Shown here: positions 35,393 to 46,771 of the stretch, in pieces
Layout: each line of letters opens with the position of its first letter
Position numbering within the stretch: the stretch's first letter is position 1
NCBI GenBank assembly: GCA_001600455.1
Contig: BCKC01000002.1
Span: 186,001 to 250,000, forward strand
Direction of reading: 5' to 3'
DNA from: Endocalyx cinctus
Lineage: Eukaryota; Ascomycota; Sordariomycetes; Amphisphaeriales; Apiosporaceae
Length of the DNA stretch: 64,000 nt
Position numbers and translations under genes: made by a program
The notes under the pieces: generated by a model
Database searches by the model: none
Seen by the model: the letters and a program-made list of their open reading frames with translations, nothing else
What the model was told of the DNA's origin: nothing

Positions 35393-37392
35393 TCGAAGTA
35401 AGACGTGAAGTCCAAATATAGAGCGGCCCGTAAGAACTTTATATTCTCGTCAATCACACCATCAGGGACCGTCTCAACTGATCCAAATGCGGGATAAGCC
35501 TCAACTTTAACCTGTCTTTTTCTTGGCTTTTTCTAGGACTGATGGCTATTAAGCGACGTTGGAAGAGATGCCGCCACGACTTTCATGTCCAATCTTAGTT
35601 AGAATCGAATCGCTGCATATAATCTACATGCAGCTTACCTGGTGCTACCGATCTCACGTGGGATCGTTAAGCCGTGATATTTTACGTGCGCTGTCACGCA
35701 TTGGCATGCCAGAAAGCGGCACAAGCTAAGAACTTGTTTGGTTAGATAATCTCACCGCATCATACACTGCATTCGTTCAGGTCGTTCTGACACATGTAAG
35801 CACTTGATAAATTTTCGCTCAAAGTTAAGTATCCTGTAGTTTACGGCATTCTTCAGAATGATAAATATGGCTCAGCGACGGTACGCAAAATGCGATGCTC
35901 CGACTCCGAGTTGGTGGCTGGGTGGGTCAAGTTGTTGGGAATAGCTTCAATATATATACATAATAACCGCGGTGCAGGCTTTGGAGTGCATGTACGATTC
36001 TTAAACAACAAAATTTTGATCTGTCAGATTCTACGGACTAATTTTCTCATTCTTCAAAAGCTTGATGATTTATACGCTCTTATATATTATATTCTACCTA
36101 ATTATTTTAGAACTTTGTCGATGAAGACTACGGTAACATGAATCAAGATTCAGAATTTCTTATTTAGTAAAGCCATTCTATACGATTAGGATCTGGACGT
36201 ATGTGAATATATCAGCCATGGTTCGATCCGTGTCATTACTTAGGTTCTATTTTCACTTTATTTTATATCTTTCTTACTTCAAAATAGATCGTTGCCCTCT
36301 CACGGCAGTGCTGTAAATCTGGTTACGATTAAACTGAGGGTTTATCATTTTTCTTTATTCCTACGTACTCGCATATTTTTTAATGAGAAAAAAAAAAAAA
36401 GTAATGAACGAATATCATATTTGATGAAATGCCCGGCGGAGATAATCGATTTCTGTTTTCTTATTATATTCGGGATAATGAGACCGACACTACCGTTACC
36501 CCCGCCATAATCAGATCAGATGTTTTCAATACCCCAAATCTCGGAGTAGAGGAATCCTTTCTAGAAATTCTTTCGACATTTCTTCGTGTAAAGAGAAATA
36601 CCGCTTTTCATAGTCGTCACCTGCGTAGAATTACAAGATGAAAAGAAAGACCTGCGTTGCCAGGCGAGACAGCAAATCCCCTTCTGCACGACTCCACCCA
36701 CTCCAAAATAAATATAAACATCAGCATTTAAAAACGGCGATAGCGAAAGCGAATAGAGGCTAGAGTTTGATGAGGATCATCCACTGGAAAGAAGAAGGAT
36801 TTGGGCTTATCCTAACCTGGGACTTTCGCATTCGCCAGTTCTCTGCAATAAGGTTTCTGGGAAAGATTTATAATTCTAATGGGTCGAACATTTCAATTGA
36901 TATCTTCTTCAAGCGATCCCTAATTACCTTTCAACCTAGAGAAGTCCTTCTAGAGAAATGCATAGGTTCAACCCCATGCTGAGCGTTCACTAATTACATG
37001 GTACGTCACACCATGGCGGAGCAAAAGAAAGAAAGAAACAAGTGGATCTGATCTATTCGTGGCGACTCCGTATTTGACCCAAAGAACTGGGTGAGTAAAG
37101 CATTGATATTGATTGGTTACCAGAGTAAGATTTACGTACTCCACGGTATTCAGTTAGGTTACACTATCGATCCTACACGTACAATCATTTACATTGTACA
37201 TGAGTCCTACACTACAAGACAAAATGCTTTCTACACGTACGTGTCGCATATTCCATCTACTATGTATACACTGGCAGCCCTGGGTCTAAAGGGCGGGAAA
37301 TGAGTTAAGCGGTAACGTAAGCTGACACCGTATGTAGGTGTATGCATGTTCTCAGTTCAGCTCAGTGTCTACGGGGTGTTGGACTTGAGCTA

Positions 37393-37428
37393 TCCTAGCT
37401 GTCCTATCCTAACTATCCTATCCTAGCC
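37393..37428. repeat. CTATCCTAxCT tandem repeat
   Basis: Imperfect direct repeats of a CTATCCTA-type unit. Confidence 0.6.
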
Positions 37429-37694
37429 GTGTATGTAGCTGGTTAAAATATAAGGATCCTTCTTCTCTAATGGCAGATAACAACACACTGATATACAGGC
37501 CCTTTGTGCCATCCCTTTGGATAATTTGAACCTAGGGAGATTTTAACGAGACTTTCCTGTCTAGTCCATCTACCGAAACGATTAGCGGCTCTTTTTCTTT
37601 ATATCTATATATTCCTTCCCCCAATTAGTACTACCCCCAAATATCGTATGTGAACGTGAAATTATTGAAGATACAATTTGTTACGAGCGACACC

Positions 37695-38616
37695 ATGACG
37701 ACGAAACCTTCCAATGCGCCGTGGGCCGATGAGCCATTTCATTTGATCGCAACGCCATCTAAAACCAACAAAGTTTGTCCCCCCCCCCCATCTCACCCAA
37801 GCCAAACGCGGGGGCTTTTAGTGTTTTTAACGTCGGCGCAAAACAGGACACCCACTCGTACGTGTACGTAGCTTCGGAGATGGTAAATTCGCATAACTGC
37901 CTGATACGAGGTCTCAACGCGATCGTGCAGCAGGCGCCTCACGTGCCCGGCTACGGCTCGCGGGGCTACCGCGCCGCCGACGTCCGGGATCTCCTCTTTT
38001 ACGTGCAGTCGTGGGTCAAGATGGTCGAGCACCACCACTGGGTCGAGGAGTCCTTCATCTTTCCCGAGTTCGAGAAGCTGGCCGGGAAGCCGGGCCTGAT
38101 GGACGACCCGAAGCACGAGCACGCCCTGTTTCACGGCGGGCTCGAGAGCCTGCTGAGGTACGCCACCGGCACCGAGGCCGACGATTACAGGTGGGCCGGC
38201 GCCGGGGGCATGGAGGAGATCGTGGACGGCTTCGCTCCGTCGCTCATGGATCACTTAAACGCCGAGGTCGACGTCCTCCTGGGCTTGAAGACGCTCGATA
38301 GCGAGGCGCTGAGGAGCACTTGGGATAAGGCGGAGGCGCTGGCGAAGCAGACGGGTAATCTCGGCATGTTGGTAAGTGCTCGATCCCCAACCGAATATAT
38401 ATATATTCTGACTAACAATATCAGTACGATGTCTTTCCGTGCGTGCTCGGGTGCTGCGATAAGACGTACGAGGGCGGTAACCCGTTCCCGCCGCTGCCGG
38501 GAGCTCTCCGTTACGCGGTCAAGTATTGGTTCGCGAGCGGTAACGGCGCATGGAGGTTTAATCCGTGCGATTGGTGGGGTATGCCTCGGCCTTTGGCGTT
38601 TGGTAAGGGGTCTTGA
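37695..38616 (+). CDS. hemerythrin-like domain protein, apparent frameshift at poly-C
   Basis: Hemerythrin/HHE-type helical-bundle protein, probably binding a di-iron centre. The ATG at 37695 opens a reading frame encoding a short leader (MTTKPSNAPWADEPFHLIAT), then meets a run of 11 C (37779-37789). The conserved body continues in a different frame after the run (from ISPKPNAGAF). One extra C would restore a continuous frame; otherwise translation would terminate within about 30 codons. The body carries the expected His/Glu ligands: NSHNCLIRGLN, VEHHHWVEESFIFPEFE, DPKHEHALFHGGLE and LMDHLNAEVD. The intron 38372-38424 (GTAAGT..TCAG) leads to a C-terminal exon 38425-38616 ending at TGA with FPCVLGCCDKTYEGG and Trp-rich DWWGMPRP, typical of the fungal members. 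The domain call is firm. Whether the gene is functional depends on the C-run length. Confidence 0.78.
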
Positions 38617-39385
38617 AAGATCTCGAGGTATCGGTTTCGATGCGCATTTGATAGTAAGATGTGTAATGAATTTACGCCCAAGATTTATCGACCGTTGAAG
38701 TAGTCATGATAAAGCAGAGCACACCGTGGTGCACCCACTTAGGCTATTATACCCAACCTAGACATAAAACGTTGGTTTTCCTCTATATGGTTTACTTGTT
38801 CCTGTATGCATTGCAATATGTGTTAACGACACAGGCAGATAGAGATATATCTTAGAGATTCTTCTCTTCACATACGCGGGGTAAAAAAACAACGGTGGAA
38901 TGCACGGGCATGGTGTCGATTCTTAGAGGAAATCTCAAAATTTCTAGTAAGAGAATTTATATGAACCACTGTTTTATTAGCGGTTATGTATTCATAGCCA
39001 TCCAACCGAAGCAAGCTCCCATTCAATACTAGTCGAATCCGCCTTTCTAACCACTTATATACAAGGTCACCGGTTTATGGTAATTGTTATAACTAGTATT
39101 TGAGTAGTTAACAGAACCCATGAGCGGGTTAGGAGTGACTACAGCAAAGTACTAACTGCTCCCATACACCGCGTCAAGCCCTCAGAGTTTACCGTAAGTT
39201 AACATATCACATATCTGCAATTGCGATTACAAACCACAGGTGTCCCTGCGTAATATGCCGCAGTAAAACTTTCACGGCATCTCATACGGTCAGAAAAGCG
39301 TGTCAAAGGTGTCAACTTGATTTCCTCGTCGCCGTTTCTTCCCCACTCATTACCATCCTAATATATGAAAGCGCTCCAGACCGTC
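38617..39385. other. intergenic
   Basis: Convergent spacer between the hemerythrin-like and CorA-like genes. No gene seen. Confidence 0.5.
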
Positions 39386-41091
39386 CTACAGATCATGTAT
39401 ATCGTCGAGCTCAGAACATTTGAAGGCGCTTCGCCTGTCGAGATGAAGCTTAATATATTCACATGGCTCATACTGGCTGTGATATATTGGGCGAGGATCT
39501 TCGAATGACAAACTAGACAAACTAGTTGGATGCTCGATGCAAGACCTCAAGAATCCTACTCGGCCATTGGTGTAAAGGGAGATAACTATCCCAGATTTCC
39601 AAGCCCAAGCTATATGTCCTCGGAAGAGTAGCTGGAGCAGGCATTTAACCCTAGTTGACCAAGGTTTTCCCTCACCACTACTTTCTAATAACTTCGACAG
39701 CGACGTAAATATCTGCATCTGGTACAAGAAGCCCCATGTTATCATTGTGCCTCCAATAATCGCGACAGTTGTTAGAAGGAAAACCCATACGGGCTGTCCA
39801 TTTTCGTTCAGTTCATGTATATTCATCCCAAAAATGGAGGTACTCAAACTTATTGGAACAAAAAATATGGCGAGTACGGTGACTATATTTTCAATTTGTT
39901 AGCGACCCAAGTAATACTTATAGGTGGGTAAAATAAGAACAGAAAATGATTACTTACTCAGCTTTGTCCGCTTGCTCTCTTCCAAGGCGACCTTTGCCTG
40001 CCTGATAGATGCTTGGGATTCTTCAAGGCTGAACGACCCAGTATATTGTTGCAGATAATCCCGGGTTATCGCTTCTGTGCGAAGTATTTGTTCCTTGATA
40101 CATCTGAACCTCTCGGCTAAGTTTCTATACTCCTCAGAGTGTTGGAGCTTTCCATCATTATAGTCAATGTCGTATTGTCGAATACAATCCAATGGCCGCA
40201 TGCCGTCATGTCTCATCATGCGCAGGGTATCCCAGGCGAAATTGACATAGTGTAACCTACCGCTTGGGAATATTTTTCCCACTCGAAAACACTGATCTGC
40301 ACGAACGAGATAGTCGTAAAGACAGATGAAATGAATGTTCAATACTGGTAATAGTAGAAGGAGAGGGCTTTTGTGTGCCTCTATCAAGAAATTTCCACCT
40401 CGTTTAATGATAACTTTTAAGTATTCTTCGTTATAGTGGACGCGGTCATCTAGGTTCGTGTATTCGATCCGATTGAACTTTTCTTTTAAGAGACTAGACA
40501 TGCGATCGCGAGGTCCACAACACGGAGCAGACAAAAGAACTATAAGTACCAGTCAGCCAGTGAGCATCATTATCGGTAGAATATTGATATAATACCAGAT
40601 AACTTACCAACGTTACAATAGTCATTAGGATGAATTATTACACCAGCCCAGCCGTAGCCTAAATCTAGGTATTGCGGGCGGTTACCGACAAGAAATTCCG
40701 GCACACGCTCCGGTATACGCTGAACGGATGGTAGTCTAAAAATTTGATTGAAATCGGATTTCATTATCGAAGCCAAAAAGAAGCCAGGATTTATGTCATA
40801 CACAACGCCGGCGTGCTCCTGCACATACCATCGGTAAGCTTGATTGAATATAATCAATCGAGTCGTGTTTGTTAAACATTTCTGGATTAATTTATCGGAA
40901 AAATCGGGCGTTTCAATGTTGACTTCCCATTGTTCGATATCGCCGGCAGACGTGAAATCCAGAATGTGAACTTTGCCCTCTCTAGGCATGCTTCTATCAG
41001 TAAGGGGCTTCATCCAAGGCTCATACCGGCCCTTAGAGTGCAGGTCCTTTATATATTTGTCGGGTCCATCGGGGTTAATGGGTCCTTCCAT
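39386..41091 (-). CDS. CorA-like magnesium transporter-type membrane protein
   Basis: Predicted 520-aa protein of the fungal CorA-like (MIT superfamily) type. Exons are 41091-40608, 40539-39958 and 39882-39386; introns have GTAAGT donors and TAG acceptors and keep frame. The large N-terminal cytosolic domain (about 350 residues) includes a helical stretch at the end of exon 2 (RQAKVALEESKRTK). Two TM helices follow. The first, TVLAIFFVPISLSTSIFGMN, ends in the Gly-Met-Asn motif (residues 374-376) that forms the CorA pore mouth; the second is VWVFLLTTVAIIGGTMITWG. The GMN is preceded by SIF, the usual form in the divergent fungal subfamily. About 100 residues follow TM2, longer than in bacterial CorA. 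Ion specificity and membrane are not readable; in many fungal members transport has not been shown. Confidence 0.87.
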
Positions 41092-41493
41092 TTTAAAAAA
41101 AGAGTATTTTGAAATAAAGATGAATTAAATAAGGCGAAACTTGAGCCGTTAATCAAATTGGGGAAGGTAATCGATAATTATCGGAAATATTGAGTTCGGC
41201 TACGTCGTCTGATTTATCTAGCTTTAAGGAAAAGGGAAGAAAGAAAATGAGTATCTACTATTCCCAAACCACCCCCTCATTCTTGTACTACCCAGTGGGT
41301 AATACCCACACACGTAGCTACTTGAACAGTCTTTATGATGACCGGCATTGTTAATAATTGATATGTAGGCAGGCTATCAAGCAGGCAGGCTGGCAGGTAG
41401 GTAGGCTGCCACCTTACAGGGGAAAGTCGGAAATGAAAGTAGAATAACGACAGGGGGTTTTCACTGCATCCAACCGAATAGAAGAGACTTGAG

Positions 41494-41526
41494 CCCCCCC
41501 CCCCCCCCCCCAAAAAAAAAAAAAAA
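41494..41526. repeat. C18-A15 homopolymer junction
   Basis: An uninterrupted run of 18 C followed directly by 15 A. Confidence 0.9.
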
Positions 41527-42135
41527 GGAAAATGGTAGTCAGCCTTACACGTAGTAAAGGCGCCGACAAGGGTATATTTACACCTCTAATTGGATATGCC
41601 CACCTTCGAGACTCCGATATACCCCTCCTCTCTTATATTAAAATCCGACGTACTCAATTCCTAGAATTCCCGTATTGATAAAGAACTGGTGCGTATCAAC
41701 GGACGGATGGGCAACCACGCACTCCGCCACGAAGTACACGGATGCAACACTCTTATCCCCCGATAATCATATCGATTTTTATTTGTCGGCATAGAATTAC
41801 TTATAATCGTAATACGTCGTATTAGCATCTAAACTCTCTATCTCCCAATTCACCTAATCCTATCCCAAGGAAGCAAAAAAACATGCAAAGATCTGAATTC
41901 GTAAGAAAAGAAAATAAATAGATAAATAAGTAAATTAGAAAACACACGAGGGTCGTTGACCCGGGGTATAATGAATAATAAGTAAAGTAACTAAGTAGTA
42001 GTAGCCGGTGTGGAGACTGTTTTCTCCCCCTTATCCCTATTTTTGTTTCAACCCTCCATTCTATTGTATTTTATTTTTTTTTATAACCATCATTAACGCC
42101 GAAAAAAAATTCATCCCTCCAAGCCAAGCCAAAAC

Positions 42136-42156
42136 TTTTTTTTTTTTTTTTTTTTT
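42136..42156. repeat. poly-T run (A run on the coding strand of the arrestin gene)
   Basis: T21 about 22 bp past the arrestin stop codon. On the minus strand it is an A-rich element in the 3' region. Confidence 0.85.
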
Positions 42157-42178
42157 ATTTTCCAAGTCGTCGACGCCC

Positions 42179-44011
42179 TTACCTCGACCCCGAAGGCCCC
42201 GCGCCGCTATCCGCCCTCGGCACGGGGACGCCGAGCGTCATGTCGAGGCGGCGGTAAGTGTGGCTATCGCACTCCTCGTACGGGATGCAGCACCTCTCGT
42301 CCTCGTACCGCGGCGGCGCCGGCGGCACGTCCTGGTAGACGGGCGGCGCCTCCATGTCCCAGCTGATGCCGAGGCCGGACCGCTCCGTGATGTGCACGGG
42401 CACCGACATGCGCAGCATGCGCGCCATGCCCGTCGGCTGGATGTTGGCCGGGTTCCCCGCCGGCGCGTACTCCTCCGCCATGATCATCTGGATCACGAGC
42501 GTGTGCTTGATCTGCACCGTCGTCTCCGTCTTCGGCTGCTCGGGCGGTATCTCCGCCTCGTTCTCGCCCTCGCTCTCTTCCGACGAGGAAGATTCCTCGT
42601 CTTTCGCGACGGGCTCCTTCCGGATCACGTCGCACGACACGTTCGCCTCCTGCGGTATCGCGTACTCGATCTCCATCTCGACCGAGCCGTTCGGCCCGTA
42701 ATCCGACTTCCACCCGCTCGTCATGGTCCCGTACACGCGGCAGCGGGTCACGCTAAACTTCTTCTTGTTGTTGTGGTTCGTCTTGTGGTTCGCGGCGTTT
42801 CCGTTGTTATTGTGGTTGTGAGCCACTTCCTTCCCTTTCGCCTTGTGGAGGTGCTTTTCGCACGCGGGCGCCAGCGTCTCGATCACCTCGTCCAGCTGCC
42901 ACGAGATCCGCTTGAGCTTCCAGTACTCGAGCGTCTTGGTCGCCGCGATGTGCCTCACGATACCGCTGAGGCGCAGCTCCACCTTCTGCATGCCGACGGG
43001 GTGGATCACCTGCTGGAAGTGCGCGTCCGCCACGATGTTGGTGGGCGGGAACGTGCGCACGCTGTGGTGGGGGATCTGCGGGATCTCGAGCGACCGCTTG
43101 ACCGGGATATCGCGATCGAGCTTGATGACGGGTCCGTCCTTGGGCTGCACTCTCGCGGACAGCTTGTACTCGATCGATATGTAGTCCGTCTTCGTCGTGG
43201 CGGGCATATTGCCCTCCAGGAGGAACGAGCACGGGAATTCGTGAGTACCTATAAATGCCGGGTTAGGTTCGTGAACAAGGACGAAAATAGGGGCTATTAT
43301 GTTAGACTTACGCTCTTCAAGCATCGTGTGCTCCTTTAGGAAAGACCATCTCTTGATCTCGGTCTTCTGCTTTTCGCAGTCGTCGCAAAAGTGCTTGAAA
43401 GGCTTACCCTGGATGACGCGCATCTCGAGCACGGCCTCGAAGCTCTCGACTTCGATAGGATGGTCCTTTACGTTTAAGAGGATCTGACCGGAAACTAGTG
43501 CGCCGGTACTGTTCTCCGGTGAGCCGTACATGATAATGGGGCCAGACTGCAGGTTTTCATACGTTAGAATACGGCTTTATGATGTAAAGGTAAGAATCGC
43601 AAGGTTCGATGAAAAGCTTACCTCGATCTTCCAGCCTAGAGATACCTTGGGCTTGGAGAAATGGTCCTTTCCCTTGGGTAGTCGCAATATCATGGGTAAG
43701 CTTAATCGATGCTTTTCCTTGTGTTCATCCTTGGACGCGTTGTTGGGTGTCTTAGCGGCTGGAGCAGGCTGCTGCGCGGGATGCTGAGGTGGTATCTCCG
43801 GTACTTCATGTAGAGATTCTGTGGAGGAATATGATGATTGTGACGATGCGTATGATGATGTGCGGGCAGATGATTCTCTGGATCTGCTGGATTGTCTGCT
43901 GTTTGTAGGGCTGTTTCGCCTCTGATTTGCCGCTGGTGCTATGGTGGATGTGGCGAAGTGCTGAATGCTGTCGTTCGAGGAACGCAGGAAATCCATTACT
44001 CTGTGTGACAT
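42179..44011 (-). CDS. LDB19/ART1-type alpha-arrestin
   Basis: Predicted 564-aa arrestin-related trafficking adaptor, which recruits a Rsp5-type ubiquitin ligase to plasma-membrane transporters. Exons are 44011-43622, 43546-43312 and 43248-42179. The first 130 residues are Ser/Arg/Pro-rich and disordered. The arrestin N domain begins around SLGWKIE|SGPIIMYGSPEN, with the family signature THEFPCSFLLEGNMPA across the second intron. A His/Asn-rich insertion (AHNHNNNGNAANHK) and an acidic Ser/Glu patch (KDEESSSSEESEGENE) lie in the C domain. Near the end are two PY motifs, PPVY (510-513) and PPRY (520-523), the WW-binding sites expected for Rsp5. The second intron (43311-43249) is 63 nt and has no stop in frame, so retention would insert 21 residues. 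Confidence 0.93.
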
Positions 44012-44230
44012 GATGACTTGTTTTCTGGTCGGGATACCTTGAGAGAAGGCACCCTGTATGAATTGAGATTTTCTTTTTTTAAAAGAGGAAGTTGAATTGA
44101 ATATCAGAATAACAACAGATTTTAATATTTCTTGCTCCCCCTAGACTGCGGACTGAATGTTGTGCTTCTTCAATGTCGATCTGGTTCTTTGTCCGTTTTG
44201 GGTTATGAGACCAGGTAATAGCGACTCTTG

Positions 44231-44240
44231 ATTGGCCAAT
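44231..44240. promoter_or_regulatory. inverted CCAAT boxes upstream of the arrestin gene
   Basis: ATTGGCCAAT is a perfect palindrome of two overlapping CCAAT elements about 220 bp upstream of the arrestin start codon, a distance usual for CCAAT-binding (HAP-type) complexes. Motif-based only. Confidence 0.4.
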
Positions 44241-44246
44241 TTCCCT

Positions 44247-44268
44247 TATATATATATATATATATATA
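44247..44268. repeat. (TA)n microsatellite
   Basis: About 11 TA units close to the CCAAT palindrome upstream of the arrestin gene. Confidence 0.85.
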
Positions 44269-44950
44269 AGTCGGGTCTTAATTTTTCTTCTTTCTCTCCT
44301 CTTTATTCCTTGATGAGGAGAATGGGATAGATAATAGATGGGTTGATCGTATTCAAGTTTTTCTTTCAAGAATATGTTCCTTACTGAGAGTGATTTTTGA
44401 GGTTGTGACTGTTGTTTGCCGTTGGTCGTATAAAGTTGCGTAATATTGCGTCTAAGTATTAGCGGGTGACGTTTTATATGTGTTGAAAAAAATTAGACTG
44501 GAGTATGCGAAGTACCGTAAGTAGACCGATTGTATCTACGCCGGAGATACTTGAAGGGATATATTAAAAGGTCTAGAATCAACAAGGTACCATGACAATT
44601 ATGAGATGTCACATAACATAAGGCCGGGGGATCAGATCAGTATTATGTATTTCTTACTTAACCAATATTATTGCCTGTCTAACTGTGTCACTCGTGACAG
44701 GTTTCGTACCACAAATGGTCCAACATTTCGCTATGATCGGTCTTATACTCTCGTAAACTATGTGTCATATGGATCCATCAAAACTGGGACTGGGACTGGC
44801 AGACTGGCGAGACTGGATCCGGCTATGGAGTTGTACAAAAAAGAAATTTTAGGACGGAAAGGGACAATCGAGGTACGAAGTAAAAATCGGCCAGTAAGAT
44901 TTTCAGGCACGGTCATGCACTAAATCTGATACCGCCAAACAAGTAAACAC

Positions 44951-45022
44951 CTAGGTAAGTACCTTAATTTAGGTACCTCTCCTTAAATGCTTAGGTACCT
45001 TGAGTACCTTGAGTACCTTGAA
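44951..45022. repeat. TAGGTACC / TTGAGTACC short tandems
   Basis: Several TAGGTACC-like and three consecutive CCTTGAGTA-type units within 70 bp. Confidence 0.7.
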
Positions 45023-46736
45023 GGAAGTTATTTTCAGCGGTCAAAAAATCTGCCAAGAATCCCTTGAATATCCCCTGAATTCTTCGATCCTTTCTCCATT
45101 AAAGTCCACTAAATGGAAATTTTCAGAAGGTTAATTTTACATAACATCGTCACATTTCGCAATTTACACATTCAATTCGTGATCAGTTTATATTTATATC
45201 CTGTTCCTCCGTGTACTACAAAGTATGTAGTTGTTGTTCTCGTATATGGATACACGTTTACACGTATATACTTCGAAACAAACGGAGAGCTTAACTTCCC
45301 AGTTGATTGAATTGATTCAAATCATGTTATTTTGATTTTTTCTTATTTCTTTCCTTTTCAGCCATAAATTACTACGTACAAAGAAAAGAAGAGAACAGAA
45401 TCGGAATATCATGCAGTATATAAACTTGTTTGATTGATTCTGATTATTTATATCCTACGTATTACCGCCTATGTTTTGCGTCAGCTTACTACATATGTAT
45501 AGATCCGATACTTCTGTAAGGCACGTAATGTAGTGCATAAACCATCTGTAGATTAATCTGATTCTATTAACACTAATAAAAATTTTTATTGAAGTTCCTA
45601 AGTATCGTGACTCAAACCTCAAGTTTGCTTGTGTAGTATAGTTCACTTTAGTTTAATGGCATGTACCGTTTGTCTTTTTTNAAGAATCGGGCATTGATTT
45701 TTCCCCATCAACTCGAACTAAAAAAGGACCCACTGAATCATATGAAGGCATCGTGAAAAAAAAAGGAGGGAAAAAAATCTTCAAAGCAAAGAAGGATGAG
45801 AAAAAAAAAAATTATAGCTCCGCTCCATCTTAGCATAGCTAGGAACTCATATTTAGTGGCAGAACGTACGAGGCTATCTATTACTAGTAAAAAGAAGAAG
45901 CAAAGTCATAGACCGCGGAAAACCCGTGATTCCCGTTACTCGATCTTTACTTGATCAGATCCACCTCAAATCCACCACGCAAGCGCTTCAAACTGGCCCT
46001 GAAGAGCGTATGCGCCTTGTAAATAAAATGAAGGGCTAAAAAAAAAAAAAGGAACGGTACGCACCTTTTTTAAACTCTTTCGTTTCGTCCAAGTTTATAT
46101 TACGTTTTCGTTTCCACGGGGCATGAAATACTTGGTGCCACGTGCATTCAATCAGAGGTCGACAAAGTTCACGATATATTTTATCCGATTCCCAATAATT
46201 TATGTCCCTAATTAGTCTGATAAATCTCATCTAATATATGCGATCCTAATTTATTGTATTACCTGGGCTGCCTGGGAACTAACAATACCCGAATTTTGAT
46301 TATGGTGTATCGTGGCACAAGTTATATCGAGTCAGCTGCATCTAAAAAATTTTGTCCAGTCATTGTTAAATGTGCCTTTTTTTTTAACCTCTTGTAGCCG
46401 AACGAATGAAGGATGTTAAAGCTTGGCTGCTTAGGTCCGATCTCGCCCCGTCAAGAGAACTTTGCTCGCCTTTGCTGTATTTAGAAAAAAAAAAAAAATT
46501 GATGAACTGCTGACATCACATAATCATAGAAACTCCACTTTGAAGCTTGAAGAAATCTTCGAGAAGTATTACATTTTTGCTTCTTCATGCTTCTTTAAGG
46601 GTCCAAATACCACACTAAGAGAAAATCTTTCTTTGACTTACTATATCCATCCCCAAGTTAATAATGCCTTGTTTATCGATGAAAGTAAAATAAAAATTTT
46701 CTTCTTTCTTCTCTTCCTTGAATCTGATCAATGGCA

Positions 46737-46739
<3 letters not shown>

Positions 46740-46769
<30 letters not shown>
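46740..46769. repeat. poly-A run of 30
   Basis: Thirty consecutive A in the gene-poor block. Could be a retroposon tail remnant or simple slippage; no element is recognisable next to it. Confidence 0.9.

Positions 46770-46771
<2 letters not shown>

Larger units (their letters stand above)
35058..37694. other. intergenic, 2.6 kb AT-rich
   Basis: No gene supported. Contains a long (TA)n microsatellite (35354-35391) and a tandem of CTATCC(T/A)A units (about 37393-37428). Confidence 0.5.
41092..42178. other. intergenic with long homopolymers
   Basis: No gene seen. Contains GGCAGGCT-type repeats (41368-41412), the C18-A15 junction (41494-41526) and a T21 run (42136-42156) immediately downstream of the arrestin stop codon. 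Confidence 0.5.

Noticed and set aside
33191..38616. P450 and hemerythrin-like gene as part of a biosynthetic cluster
   Set aside because: No backbone enzyme between or beside them and 2.6 kb of empty spacer; the terpene synthase is more than 12 kb away across unrelated genes.
42008..43339. 443-codon plus-strand ORF opposite the arrestin gene
   Set aside because: Antisense shadow with a poly-Phe/Arg start and biased composition; the minus strand encodes a clear arrestin.
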